This document shows, one piece after another, positions 35,501 to 45,200 of a DNA stretch of 64,000 nt. The notes below the pieces were generated by a model. It worked only from the letters and a program-made list of their open reading frames with translations. It was not told the DNA's origin and ran no database searches. Positions within the stretch are counted from its first letter, which is position 1, and each line of letters starts with the position of its first letter. This DNA comes from Apoderus coryli. Its lineage: Eukaryota > Arthropoda > Insecta > Coleoptera > Attelabidae. The position numbers were made by a program, and so were the translations under genes. The stretch is taken from NCBI GenBank assembly GCA_911728435.2, contig OU452204.1, forward strand, positions 8,060,001 through 8,124,000, given 5' to 3'.

Positions 35501-38500
35501 TGTTTTTGCAATATAACTTTTTTTTTGCGAACCTGTTGTTTCTCCCCAGAACATCTTCTAATTTACTGATGAAACACGTATAATATAAAGTTGTTAAGGT
35601 ATTATATGACACATACTTTTTAACCACCCGAAGGCTGTATAATACCTACTGTATTTAATTTTTTTGCTAATTCAAAGATATGATCTGATCATGTTAGCTT
35701 TGAAACAATATCTAGCCCTAAACATTTTACTACATCCGAAAATTTGATAGAATTTTTTAATAAAGTTAGGAAATCAAAAGTCAGATGTTTCGGGAATGTA
35801 CAGTCCAATGATCAATGGTAATAACGTAGATATTATTAAAGACATATGGAATCGAAATATCTGTATCTCTTAGTGGAAACAATTTTAAAATGATAAATTA
35901 AAATTTTTAAAAACTAATCCATAATTACGAGGAGTGATATAGATATTGAAATGAATGGCGTCTACTCCACAATACAATCCTCTATAATCAATATGAAATT
36001 AAACGATTCATGTTTCGGGAAACTTGTTCCCATCATCAGTGGTTCGATTAACAAAGAATTAGAAAGCGTTAGAAACTTGTGAACAGTTTTTCTTAAAATA
36101 TTTATTATAATGGTAGTGAAAAAACTAAAAAAAATTTTTTTTGATTTACATGAGGAAAAAACGAACTAATTACAAACTAACATTAAAGAAACATACATTG
36201 TCAACCCTGTTGAGATTCATTTGTTAAAATTTGTATATAATTATTCAATAAATTGCACATTTAGTTGTAGCGTTGATTGAAATATTTAATAAGATACGCA
36301 ACGCCGGACGAGAGGGGGTCGTCGCTTACGGGGTAAGGACAATGCGCCCCGCTATGCTCGCCTTACCCCTCTCCTAGAGAAAACCTACCCGGTAACAGGC
36401 GTCATCCCATATGTTGCGGCGATTATACCTTCGTCGTAGCATCGAACACCGATTGAAACGCCGTCGAAAAACTAGATGTTGCCGATTCAACAGTAGTGGT
36501 AGTAATAAACGGAGGTAGTTTTTAGTTTTGTTCGCTTATTCATTGTAAAAGTGTTTTAACGTAGGAGAGCATGAAATTAATCAAGTTATAAAAAAAATTG
36601 TTTAGGATAGCAAGTAAAAGAATTTTAAATACATAAAACAAATAATATACTTATATATTTGCGTATATACAGGTTGTCCTTACAATATTATTTTTGATTT
36701 CTGAAGTTTGGTTTCTTTTTAAGTTTGCTCGTTAGCATTATCTCCCAAGTATGTCACAGAGTAAACATAATTGTACGGCATGTTTGGAGCTAATTGATAG
36801 ATCTCAATATTCAGTTAATTGTTGACTGTGGAAATGGTACCATAGGAAATGCACAAGATTTTTTTTTATATTGATTTCGACTCGCTAAGGATATACCTAT
36901 TGAACCTCATGGGCGATCTGAAGAGAATAAAAAGATTTTAACCCGAACCTTAAAAAGTTGAAGGTTATATATAGATTTTTTTCTATTTTCGGAAAAACGT
37001 CTAAAATACAAGGCAAAAATGCGTTTTAATGTAATGTTAATGATACATTTCCGCAGGGAAATGTTTGTGATTCTGTGTTCTTGAATGCTACTAAAAGCCA
37101 AAAAGATAATAATTTTTTTATATAACTAATTGTTTGACATATCTTAGTTTTCTTAATAAATGGCAAAGATCGATTTATAATGGTCTGTAACAATGTGAAA
37201 AAAAATGTATGCTATACAGGGAGTTCGTGGTTTTACCATCAGAACTTTAACAGAATGTGGAATAACTAATTTTTGGGTGGTTTACCTCTAAAAACATAGG
37301 TTGAAAAACTTATGGTTTTTGGAATATGGGACGTTATCTTAGTAACCTACAAACTATGTAGTATCTATCCCCCATCTACCCAACCTGTAAACTTGATATT
37401 ATGTAACTGTCCATGGACATTCATATTAAATTAAAGTTATTAATTTCCACTAATTTTATTTTTAATTTATGTACATTACACGTGTTTCGCTTCTTCTAAA
37501 ATGGTAAAAGAATATCTGACATAAGCTCATTTCTGGGTTTTTCCATATATATTTTTTTATACCTTACACAATATTACTTTGTTTACCTGGAGTTTGGTTT
37601 CTATACTATTAAATAAAAACAGGTAAGTAAAGTAATATAGTGTAAGGTATAAAAAAATATATGGAAACCCCAGAAATGAACTCAAGTGGTAAATACCAAC
37701 ATAACAGTTTTTTACATTGAAATAAAATTTAAATGTACAAGACAGGCAAACAATTTCAAACGAGGAGAATTATTAGCTCTTCATATCATATATGTAATAT
37801 ATGTATATATGGAGACTATTAGTTTCATGAAAAATTTTTTATTTTTATTAATTGTTTAATAATAATATTGCGATGGTCACCACACTGATCAAACCAAATC
37901 TGGTCATGTTCCCTTATAACTAAAGTCATGTTTTATATTTTCGACCAACCCATTTTTTAATTTATATGTGTCAAATAAGGATAAGGACTTCCCTAGTCAT
38001 TTATTTCCTTTAAAACCCTTGTATATTATTTAATCGTTTATAAATTAAGCATGAAATTGTATATTAAATATATTAGGGATCTTACATGTTATATTATCTC
38101 ATTTCTTAAAGGAAAATATTTCAGTCAACGATATTTTTAATAAAAGTAGTCAAGGAATATAGAGAATCTTTAGAGAATAAAAGAAAAAATCTACTCACGG
38201 CAATGTCTCATTAACGAAATGAGCGAATGGGGCAGAACGCCGCTATGCCATCTGTTGCTATTGTACCGCAATATCAGGCATCTTGAATAAGAACTTAGTT
38301 TGCCCGTTCACAGATGCGCTAGTGCAGTTCAGCAAAGCACGAAAATGATACCAGCGTTCCGAATCTTATTAAATATTTCAATCAACGGTTGTAGGTAAAA
38401 ACCAAAATTACAAGATATGATGAATTCTTTGGTGTTGTATATTGTAATTAGTTCTATTTTTCTTAATGTAAACAAAAAATATTTGTGTTCTTTGGGTTTT

Positions 38501-41331
38501 GTCCAGAATTGTGGAGTAGACGTCTTTCATTTAAATAATAAATTAAAATTAACTTGAAGAAGTGGAATGCAATGTTACAAGCATGTGATGTGTGCAAAAT
38601 TTTGTATTTTTATACACCCTGCATATAAAACAAATTGTTCTTGGAATGGTTTGAAACGTTAGGGGTGGATAAATTACAGACGCTATTATCTTGTATACAT
38701 ATAGCATTTCATTTTGCTTTATCATATTTTGAAACCGCATAAACTCATTGTCAAAGTAAAGGGTGAAGACAAATTTAATTTGACCTGTACCACACAACAT
38801 TTAAAAAGTCTGGAATTACACGAATTTGGAGAACGGATCGTGCCAAGGTCAAGAATATGACTGCAAAATGTTGAGCAATTTAAAGTTAAGTGTATATAGC
38901 TATTTAAAATTGCATTTCTTTTTTAACTGAATTAACAGTAATTCAGAATCCATCTTACTGCAGAATCATACCAGACACCTATTTCTACTTTCTAAAATAT
39001 CTAAGCACTCCATGATATTCGGCAAGGGGACAGTGGCGTAGCCAGTGAGGGGCAAGGGTGAGCCCCCGCTCTAGGAGTATTGGCATCTCTGTGATATAAC
39101 GTTAGCGTTTTCTTTATGAAAAAAAATACCTAAACAAGTTTTTGCGCCTATTTAATATCTAGCGTGGTTACGCCACCGCAAGGGGGGATATTTATTTATT
39201 TATTTAGATTACATCTACCCAGACAGAAACACATCCAATTACAGGGCAGGTACATTACAAAGCGATAAAATTAACATAAATACACGTTTCAAAATTATAA
39301 ATAATACAAATATTACAATCGCAAAAATTAGTCAAAATTAGAATGGTTTAACAACAAATATTTATCTAAAAAACACTTTTTTAATATAAGATATGGTATT
39401 AAAAAACATATCAATAACTCACCGAGTCACAAACAGAACACATCTCAAACAATGGCGAAAAGAGCAACAAGTTGGTACGTGCGGTAGGCAAGTAAAAGCT
39501 AGAACCATAATTACGCCTTCTCGTATGTGGGGCATGAAAAGGTATCATCGAAAGTAGGTCTGGAGAGTTAATGATGCCATTCACGATTTTGAATAGGAAC
39601 AAGAGTGAGGCATATTCTCTACGCTTATCAAGAGGTACAAAATTAAAACGACCCAGAAGTTCATCATGGGGAAATCCCATGGTTAGATACACTCCGTCAC
39701 ACTTAAACTACAAATATTTCACAAATCTTCGCTGAAGCTAAGCTATTTGAGTGCAACGCATAACCAGGACTCCACACAACAGACGCATATTATATATTTT
39801 ACTGTATAATTCCTTCGATCTAACGAAGGAATTATACAGTAAAATAAGAGTTTTAGGTGACACAAAATGCTTTGTATTTCTCATAACAAAACCCAGACTC
39901 TTATAGGAAGACGAAACCACATCAATCACATGCCCCACAAACTAAGTTTAGCGTCAAAGAGCACCCCCAGATCCTTAACCTCATCGCATATTTTAAGCGG
40001 AACAGAGTCAATGTTATACACAAATTTTATTGGATTTACCTTACGAGTAAAAGTTACAGAACAAAACTTATCCAAATTAAGGGCAAGCCTGTTTTGAATG
40101 CACCAGTCAAGCAGGACATTCAGATCATTCTGCAATTGAAGACAGTCAGAATTTGAGGTAATCAGTGAATAAACCTTAAAATCATCAGCAAAGAGTAGGG
40201 AGCGACATTTCACGCCATTAACAATGTCATTAATAAAACACATAAATAAGAGGGGACCCAACACAGAACCCTGCGGCACTCCAGATGTTGCACGGATAAT
40301 ACCGGACTTGAAACCACGGTACTCCAGATACAAATTACGTTCATGGAGATAAGTAGACAGAAATTTTAAAAGATCCACAGATAAACCAAATTCCGAAAGG
40401 TTTTGCAGCAGAATTCCTTGGTCAAGCCTGTCAAACGCTTTGGTAAAATCCGTATAAATAACGTCAACCTGACCCCCGCTATCCAAGCGTTCTGCCAAAA
40501 ACTGGATCAGAATTACGAGATTAGTGGCAGTGGATGGGCCAGGAAAAAATCCGTGCTGAATAGGCGTGATGAGCCGCTTGACATGATTAAACAAAACTTC
40601 ATGCAACACGATCTCAAAACACTTGGCAAAATTCGATTGTATGGCAATAGGCCGGTAGTTTCTAATATCCTGCCTATCACCTTTTTTGAAGATGGGGCTC
40701 ATCCTAGATAGTTTCCAGAAATTCGGAAACTCATTATATTTCAATGACAGATTAAATATAGTTGAAATCGGTTTAGCGAAGACTGAGGCACAGTCCTTGA
40801 TGACAAAGGCAGGCAGACGCAGACCATTCGGACCCGAAGTATGTCTAGCTTCAAACGATTTAAGTGCTCTGAAATCATCATCTTCACCAATCTCTCTAAT
40901 TTGAAGCTGCTGTAAATCGCAGTTTCTTGCGGAAGCCCAACAAAATGGAGCCGACCGCATATTTTTATTTATTTTTCTTTGAAAATAATCGGCAAAAGAA
41001 TTAACCATTTCTAGAGGATCGGCGAGTTCAATGTTATTGTATGTCATTTTATTAGGTAGGCGGCCAGTATGTCTATGATTGCTTATAAAAGACCAAAATT
41101 TATTTGGGTTTAACTGATATTGAACGGAACATAACATAAAATAAATTAGCACTTACCTTTTGGACATTTTCCTGAAATATCAGCACACTGACAAGTGATG
41201 TTCTCATGGGAAAAATGTGTCATCTCCACATCGGGATGCCGTCTGAGCAAATGCTCGCCCAATGAACAGGGACAGTTTGGATTGAAATACAATTTCTCTC
41301 CACATATTTGGCATACTAAAAATGTCTCCAT
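29516..41331 (-). CDS. LITAF-like protein with N-terminal zinc finger
   Basis: A 184-aa protein from four exons on the minus strand: 41331-41157, 32217-32146, 31966-31878, 29734-29516. All borders are GT/AG and phases agree (1, 1, 0). Residues 7-32 form a C-x2-C-x16-H-x4-H finger (C7, C10, H27, H32) of C2H2/BED style, not normal for the family. A Ser/Lys-rich linker follows. The LITAF domain is split: CPKC at 95-98, a Cys-rich hydrophobic insertion at about 118-136 (LGALCLLICWPICFLPFL), then YCKHC at 145-149 with FLGEY after it. LITAF proteins sit on late-endosome membranes through this zinc-stabilised half-hairpin. The second motif has lost the usual His and Pro of HxCPxC. An extra CPPC lies at 165-168. 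Introns are 8.9, 0.18 and 2.1 kb. It is divergent from the canonical LITAF gene at 42253. Exons 2 and 3 are supported by phase and composition only. Confidence 0.8.
29735..31877. other. Intron 3 of LITAF-like gene
   Basis: 2.1 kb, AT-rich and non-coding. AATGAAACACCCTGTATATG at about 30510 is the right tip of the small element family D. Other frames here are short and unconvincing. Confidence 0.5.
33126..33222. repeat. 97-bp imperfect hairpin
   Basis: CATGAAATGATCATTTCCTA on the left pairs with the inverse of TAGGAAATATATGTCATTTCATG on the right. Inner arms TTTGCAGCA / TGCTGCAAA enclose a GC-rich loop CTCGCCTGCGGCTCA. It lies in intron 1 of the LITAF-like gene. Probably a tiny MITE. Confidence 0.65.
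33730..35790 (-). pseudogene. LINE ORF2 3' fragment, split by a palindrome
   Basis: On the minus strand, bases below 33900 read as a decayed version of the 'YNKLP..I+.......K..I' ending common to jockey/CR1-type reverse transcriptases. The portion 35440-35790 carries further degenerate coding sequence of the thumb region (CRGKFKNVKCL-like pieces). The two parts are separated by the palindromic element 34017-35425, which inserted between them. No catalytic motif survives. It lies in intron 1 of the LITAF-like gene. Confidence 0.4.
34017..35425. mobile_element. 1.4-kb foldback/palindromic element
   Basis: Left arm about 34017-34545 and right arm about 34903-35425 are inverted copies over about 520 bp, with only scattered mismatches. 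The spacer is about 360 bp. Tips are TACAGGGTGAGTCACGAGGA and its inverse, with TA(TAATATA) next to both. The sub-terminal motif ATACAGGGTGAATTATGGAT recurs inside each arm, as if one element had inserted into or derived from another. The same peptide-like frame appears at 33961-34212 and 35230-35433 only because of this symmetry. No transposase is inside. Confidence 0.85.
35935..36045 (-). mobile_element. Penelope-like pLTR fragment with hammerhead-like motif
   Basis: On the minus strand: ACCA-CTGATGA-T-GGGAA-CAAGT-TTCCC-GAAACATG (36008-36045), then TGGAGTAGACG about 45 bp on, then TCACTCCTCGTAATTATGG. Stem II pairs well; the cleavage triplet has decayed (ATGAAT). This is a relative of the + strand copy at 14967-15110. 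Confidence 0.5.
36270..38390. mobile_element. Candidate TIR element with GC-rich left interior
   Basis: GTTGATTGAAATATTTAATA at about 36274 matches the inverse of 38355-38390, followed on both sides by AGATNCGNAACGC, about 35 bp in all. Just inside the left end, 36300-36480 is strikingly GC-rich for this window (for example GGACGAGAGGGGGTCGTCGC). The interior also holds a hairpin at 37520-37690. No transposase frame is seen, so it is a non-autonomous element or a chance arrangement of two ends. Confidence 0.45.
37520..37690. repeat. Short palindromic element (about 60-bp arms)
   Basis: TCCATATATATTTTTTTATA followed by CCTTACACAATATTACTTTG is inverted at 37625-37680 with few changes. About 45 bp separates the arms. 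It lies within the candidate TIR element and within LITAF-like intron 1. A MITE-style hairpin. Confidence 0.75.
39031..39178. mobile_element. hAT-type MITE (148 bp) with 8-bp TSD
   Basis: The left tip CAGTGGCGTAGCCAG and the right tip, inverse of CGGTGGCGTAACCAC, form TIRs of about 15 bp. An 8-bp target duplication flanks it: CAAGGGGA (39023-39030) and CAAGGGGG (39179-39186), with one mismatch. Eight-base duplications and CAGTGGCG-like tips are hAT hallmarks. It sits directly against the tail of the neighbouring LINE. Confidence 0.75.
39188..41145 (-). pseudogene. Non-LTR retrotransposon (jockey-like) RT, 5'-truncated
   Basis: Reverse transcriptase of a jockey/R1-like LINE on the minus strand. 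The main frame (about 41120 down to 39926) is long and uninterrupted: SGPNGLRLPAFVI, then MSPIFKKGDRQDIRNYRPIA, IYTDFTKAFDRLD, SGVPQGSVLGPLLF and LLFADDFKVY (the FADD catalytic box) are all intact. The C-terminal part continues in two other frames (39938-39738 and 39692-39411), so the copy is dead there. There is no endonuclease or ORF1: it is 5'-truncated and joined to host sequence within a few bases of the 5' splice site of LITAF-like intron 1. The 3' tail on the minus strand ends in a TAAATAAATAAATA-type run at about 39190-39205. Confidence 0.9.
39795..39846. repeat. Perfect 23-bp inverted duplication within LINE RT
   Basis: TATTTTACTGTATAATTCCT and its exact inverse flank a 6-base loop, 23 of 23 bases paired. 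One arm is genuine RT coding (LILLYNSFV on the minus strand). The other replaces the codons that should follow, and the frame resumes out of phase (SVVWSPGYAL is readable in another frame). Confidence 0.9.
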
Positions 41332-42252
41332 TGAAGTTCTACTATTACACAATCTTCATGTTTGGAAGGATCATCGAGCGGTTAGCGTGTGCATGAAGTG
41401 ATTGTTTTTTTTTCGATAAGTACCTAGTTAATTTCTTGATGGTAATTCATTTAAAAATAACTGATGATTTTGAATTGGTTGTCACAATGACAACAAATGC
41501 GACAGATTGCGAAAATACACTGTATGAACAAATTCAGTAAGAAGTAATTGTGCGCAATTGAAATGACGTCATTTAGTATTTTCGATCATCGAGATGGTGC
41601 ATAAATATTTTTTAAAACAAACGATTTGCTAATTTAAAATTTTGTGAGAATTGGTAATATTAAATACTTAAAAAACTCTTTATTCACTGTTACTAACAAA
41701 GCAGGAATTATATGAGGTAAGCCTTTAGTGGGAACGCTAGATGCTTAATTAGAAAGATATCTTGTAACTCCTCTATATGAATGTAGACGAGGAAAGTGCT
41801 ACTCAAGCAAGCTAGTTTTCGATGCTGTCGAGACGTCTTCATTAATATACAATTCGAATATTATTGTGTATATTCTGCCCACGTTTGTGTCTGGACAGTG
41901 GACAATTTACAGAAATTATATCAAGTAATTAATGGAAGCAACAAGTACTCATCATACCCAATTAGACATAAATATATTGAATAAAATTGCAGCATACCAA
42001 AATTTAAATACCAATAATTTATTGTAGGTAATAAAAATCTAATTTGACTCTGACTTCCACAACAAACTGAGATAAGCAAGGTCAATGATATAACGAAAAT
42101 ATAATTTAGTATGCTACTATTCTGTGAAATGACGTTTTAATCAAGTTAATTATCTGTGGTTATTTGAATAATTGTCAATTTTAGTTCGTCTGTCAATTCT
42201 ATAATTTTATATTATACCATGCTTGTATTATCAAATATTTTTGTAATTAGTA
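41332..42252. promoter_or_regulatory. Shared divergent upstream region of LITAF pair
   Basis: 921 bp between the start codons of two head-to-head LITAF-type genes; it must hold both 5' untranslated regions and both promoters. AT-rich. TGACAACAAATGCGACAGATTGC near 41487 is the only locally complex piece. Just before ATG 42253, TTTTTGTAATTAG could be a 3' splice site for a 5' untranslated exon. No TATA box can be assigned with confidence. Confidence 0.45.
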
Positions 42253-45200
42253 ATGAGAAAACATGAAGAAATTGAGGAAAATACTGAATTAGATAATTCT
42301 CCTACAACTTCTACATCAGTAAATGCTGGTGACAATGCCACCAGATCCATAGAACCAGTAGTAGCTTATCAACCAAATTTAGAAATCAGTGAAATTATTT
42401 TTACAAGGCCAGAAAATATACAAAATGTTACAGAAAGTAAGTGATAGAAACTAGTTTTTATCATACAATATTAACACCAACTCCCCAGTATTAGATGATT
42501 TGTGAATAAGATAAATTAGCTGAAACTAAGATGTTTTAGTTTCAAGTGGAGACAGTCTATTCTCAAAACCAAACCACGCTAGCACATCTCGTCAGCAGAA
42601 ACCACGAACAACTTTTGTTAAAGATATTTTGAATGAAATTATTGATTTATCTTATGAAAAATCATTGCAAAATTGTGCAAGTACGTCTAGAAGAAGTCAT
42701 AATGAAGCAATATCTGAACCAGAAATCGGTCGAACAACGAGAGAGTACCAGGTTTACAGATCTTTAGGTATTTAACATTAAAATTAACCTAGAACGAAAA
42801 TACAAAATCTTTATACAGGATAATATTGAGTTAATTCATCAGAGAAGATAACATTACGAAAAACATATTTTAAGCCTACGTATGACTCTGATTTTGTCTT
42901 TTTGTTATTGGAGTCTAATACTTTCATTACTTTTCGCTCCATAGTTTTACAAAATTGATAGTTTTGATCATCCATTTAGTGTAGGTCATAGAGAGGTCTT
43001 GTATTATTCGAATGCACATGCATTTAACTTTATAGGGAAATAAAGGGTACAGTCTATTACAATGTATAGACAGACAACTTTTTGTTAAGTAAATTTTCTA
43101 AGCAAGCATCAGATTTATGAAAGAAAATTTATCAAAATATGATTTCAATTGGTAAAAATATGCAAAATCGATATTTTGAGTTTTTCACTTTTAAGTGTTC
43201 AACAAGCCGCATTTTGATCTGACCATTTGTCATTTTTTATTTTAACCGAATGTTTTTCTAGGTGGGGGAATAATAAATTCTGCGAGTGCCATTCATGATG
43301 AACAATGTCTCGAACGTAGCGCATCAGTGAAATCAGTACGGGTGCCACCAAGTTATTCAACTGTTCTGAAACTGTATCGCCCACTTCCATACGCTCGATC
43401 TCAAATTGAGTCATTCCCGTCAGTACCGTTCATTGTACGGCAACCGCCGCCTTCATACTCGGAGGTGCAAGAAGACTTCGAGGAGAGCCGTAGCATAATT
43501 TCTGGTAGGAATTTATTTAATTTCACACTTATATGCTCTTCATATGTGTAGTATGCATAGACAATAGATTTTCATTATAAAATAGACCGCTAACTCTATA
43601 GGACACCCAAGACTGTGCTTTAATTCAAACCACTGACCACCCGAAAGGCTGCTATCGCCTAGAACAGCTCTAATATACTGTAAACAAAATAATAAAATAA
43701 ATAATTATTGACGAGTCTTAAACTACTATACAAAAATCAGTAGTTTTGTTTACACCCTGTAAATTTTTGTAACGATAAAATTTAAAAAATCGAATCTCAT
43801 GGGTGTCATTATAACTAATATAATATCTTTAATCTCCTGAAAACCGCTTGTCTGTATCTCTTCTAGTTCTTGAAATATTTGAGTTTGAAATAAAGCCAAA
43901 ATTTGATCCGGATCGCTTGTATTGAACAGCAGTTTATTAGTAAATTAAACTTGAAATTATCATGGATTTAAATATCGCGCTTATAAAAATACTTACGAAG
44001 GGTGTTTTTTATAGAGATATAGAACTTTGAAATGGAATAAAACAAAGATGAATTTTTTAAATTGACATGAAATTTACCTTATTCGAAAGATAATCTTCTG
44101 GCATTATAATTTAAATATGATTTCTGGCATATGACCGCCATGGCTGGCTCGGACGTAGTCTAATCTAGAGGTCCAATTTTCGATGAATTTTTCTAACATT
44201 TGTGGCCGTATATCGGCAAAAACGCGGCGAATGTGGTCCTTCAAGTGGTCAATCGTTTCGGGCTTATCGGCATAGAATAGCGACTTCCCATATCTCCACA
44301 GAAAATAATCTAGCCGCGTTAAATCGCACGATCTTGGAGGCCATTTCACGGGTCCGAAACGGGAAACTATGTGGTTACCAAACGTTTGCTTCAGTAAATC
44401 AATTGTGGCACGAGCTGTGCGCCGTCTTGTTGAAACCACATCTCATGCACATCATCGTTGTTCAATTGATGAACGAAAAAGTCAGTAATCATGGCTCTAT
44501 AGCGGTAACCATTGACTGTAACTTTCTGACCAGCATTGACGTATCCATTTAAACAAAAGTGAGCTTCATCGCTAAACAAAATTCGCTTATGAAAATTGGG
44601 ATCAACGGCAATCTTGTTTTGGGACCATTCACCGAATCTACGTTGTTGCACGAGTTGAATTTTGTAATTAATTGCGCTGATGGACAATTATGTTGACCGT
44701 AAAATGGACGTAGTGCGCGATACGTATTTCTAACAGAACCATGATTTTCAAAATAAGTTTGCACTATTTGGAAGCGTTGTTGAAGCGTCAGTCTATTTAT
44801 GTTGAAATGCCAAACCAAACAACATAAATTACTTGACAGCTGACAAAATGACCGTCTTATAAAAGAGTTTTACCAACTTAAAGTTCTATAACTCTATAAA
44901 AAACACCCGTTACTATTAGCCACCGTGGTGTTACTATACAAGAGATAAAGATAAGTACCGGGTATTATAAAAGTATCTGAAAGCGATAGCACGTTCTCAG
45001 GGTGTAGTACAGAGTTAGCGGTCTATTTTATATTAAAAATCTATTGTCTTGTACGTGTACTTACTTAAAGCTAACTTTTTACCTCAAATAACTCCAGATT
45101 AACATTAGTAGGAATAGGGTATAATTAATAAACATTAAAATATGGAATAAAAAAGAACCAAAACAAATAATTTTGTCCATGGCGTCAATTTATTTTGTAT

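Larger units (their letters stand above)
43559..45049. mobile_element. Long-TIR element (family A, copy 2) in LITAF intron 3
   Basis: AGACAATAGATTTTCATTAT with the following AAAATAGACCGCTAACTCT at the left matches the inverse of the right end almost exactly over the first 45 bp, then more loosely. Termini and the sub-terminal CCACTGACCACC / CTGCTATCGCCT words are shared with the element at 2541-6042. Its interior differs from that copy. A mariner-like element (43996-44910) has inserted into it. Confidence 0.75.

Noticed and set aside
37475..37510. ACACGTGTTTCG...TTCTTCT (minus strand GAAACACGTGT) as a hammerhead relative
   Set aside because: No CTGANGA core lies at the right distance; the resemblance is limited to GAAAC.
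40403..40904. Open frames on the + strand opposite the LINE reverse transcriptase
   Set aside because: Antisense shadows of a conserved RT coding region.
42541..43560. The 43327-43551 frame as a separate small gene
   Set aside because: It is exon 3 of the LITAF gene. Splice sites and phase on both sides join it to exons 2 and 4, and the last codons past 43504 are intronic.
44202..44552. 116-codon + strand frame
   Set aside because: Antisense of the Tc1/mariner-type transposase pseudogene.
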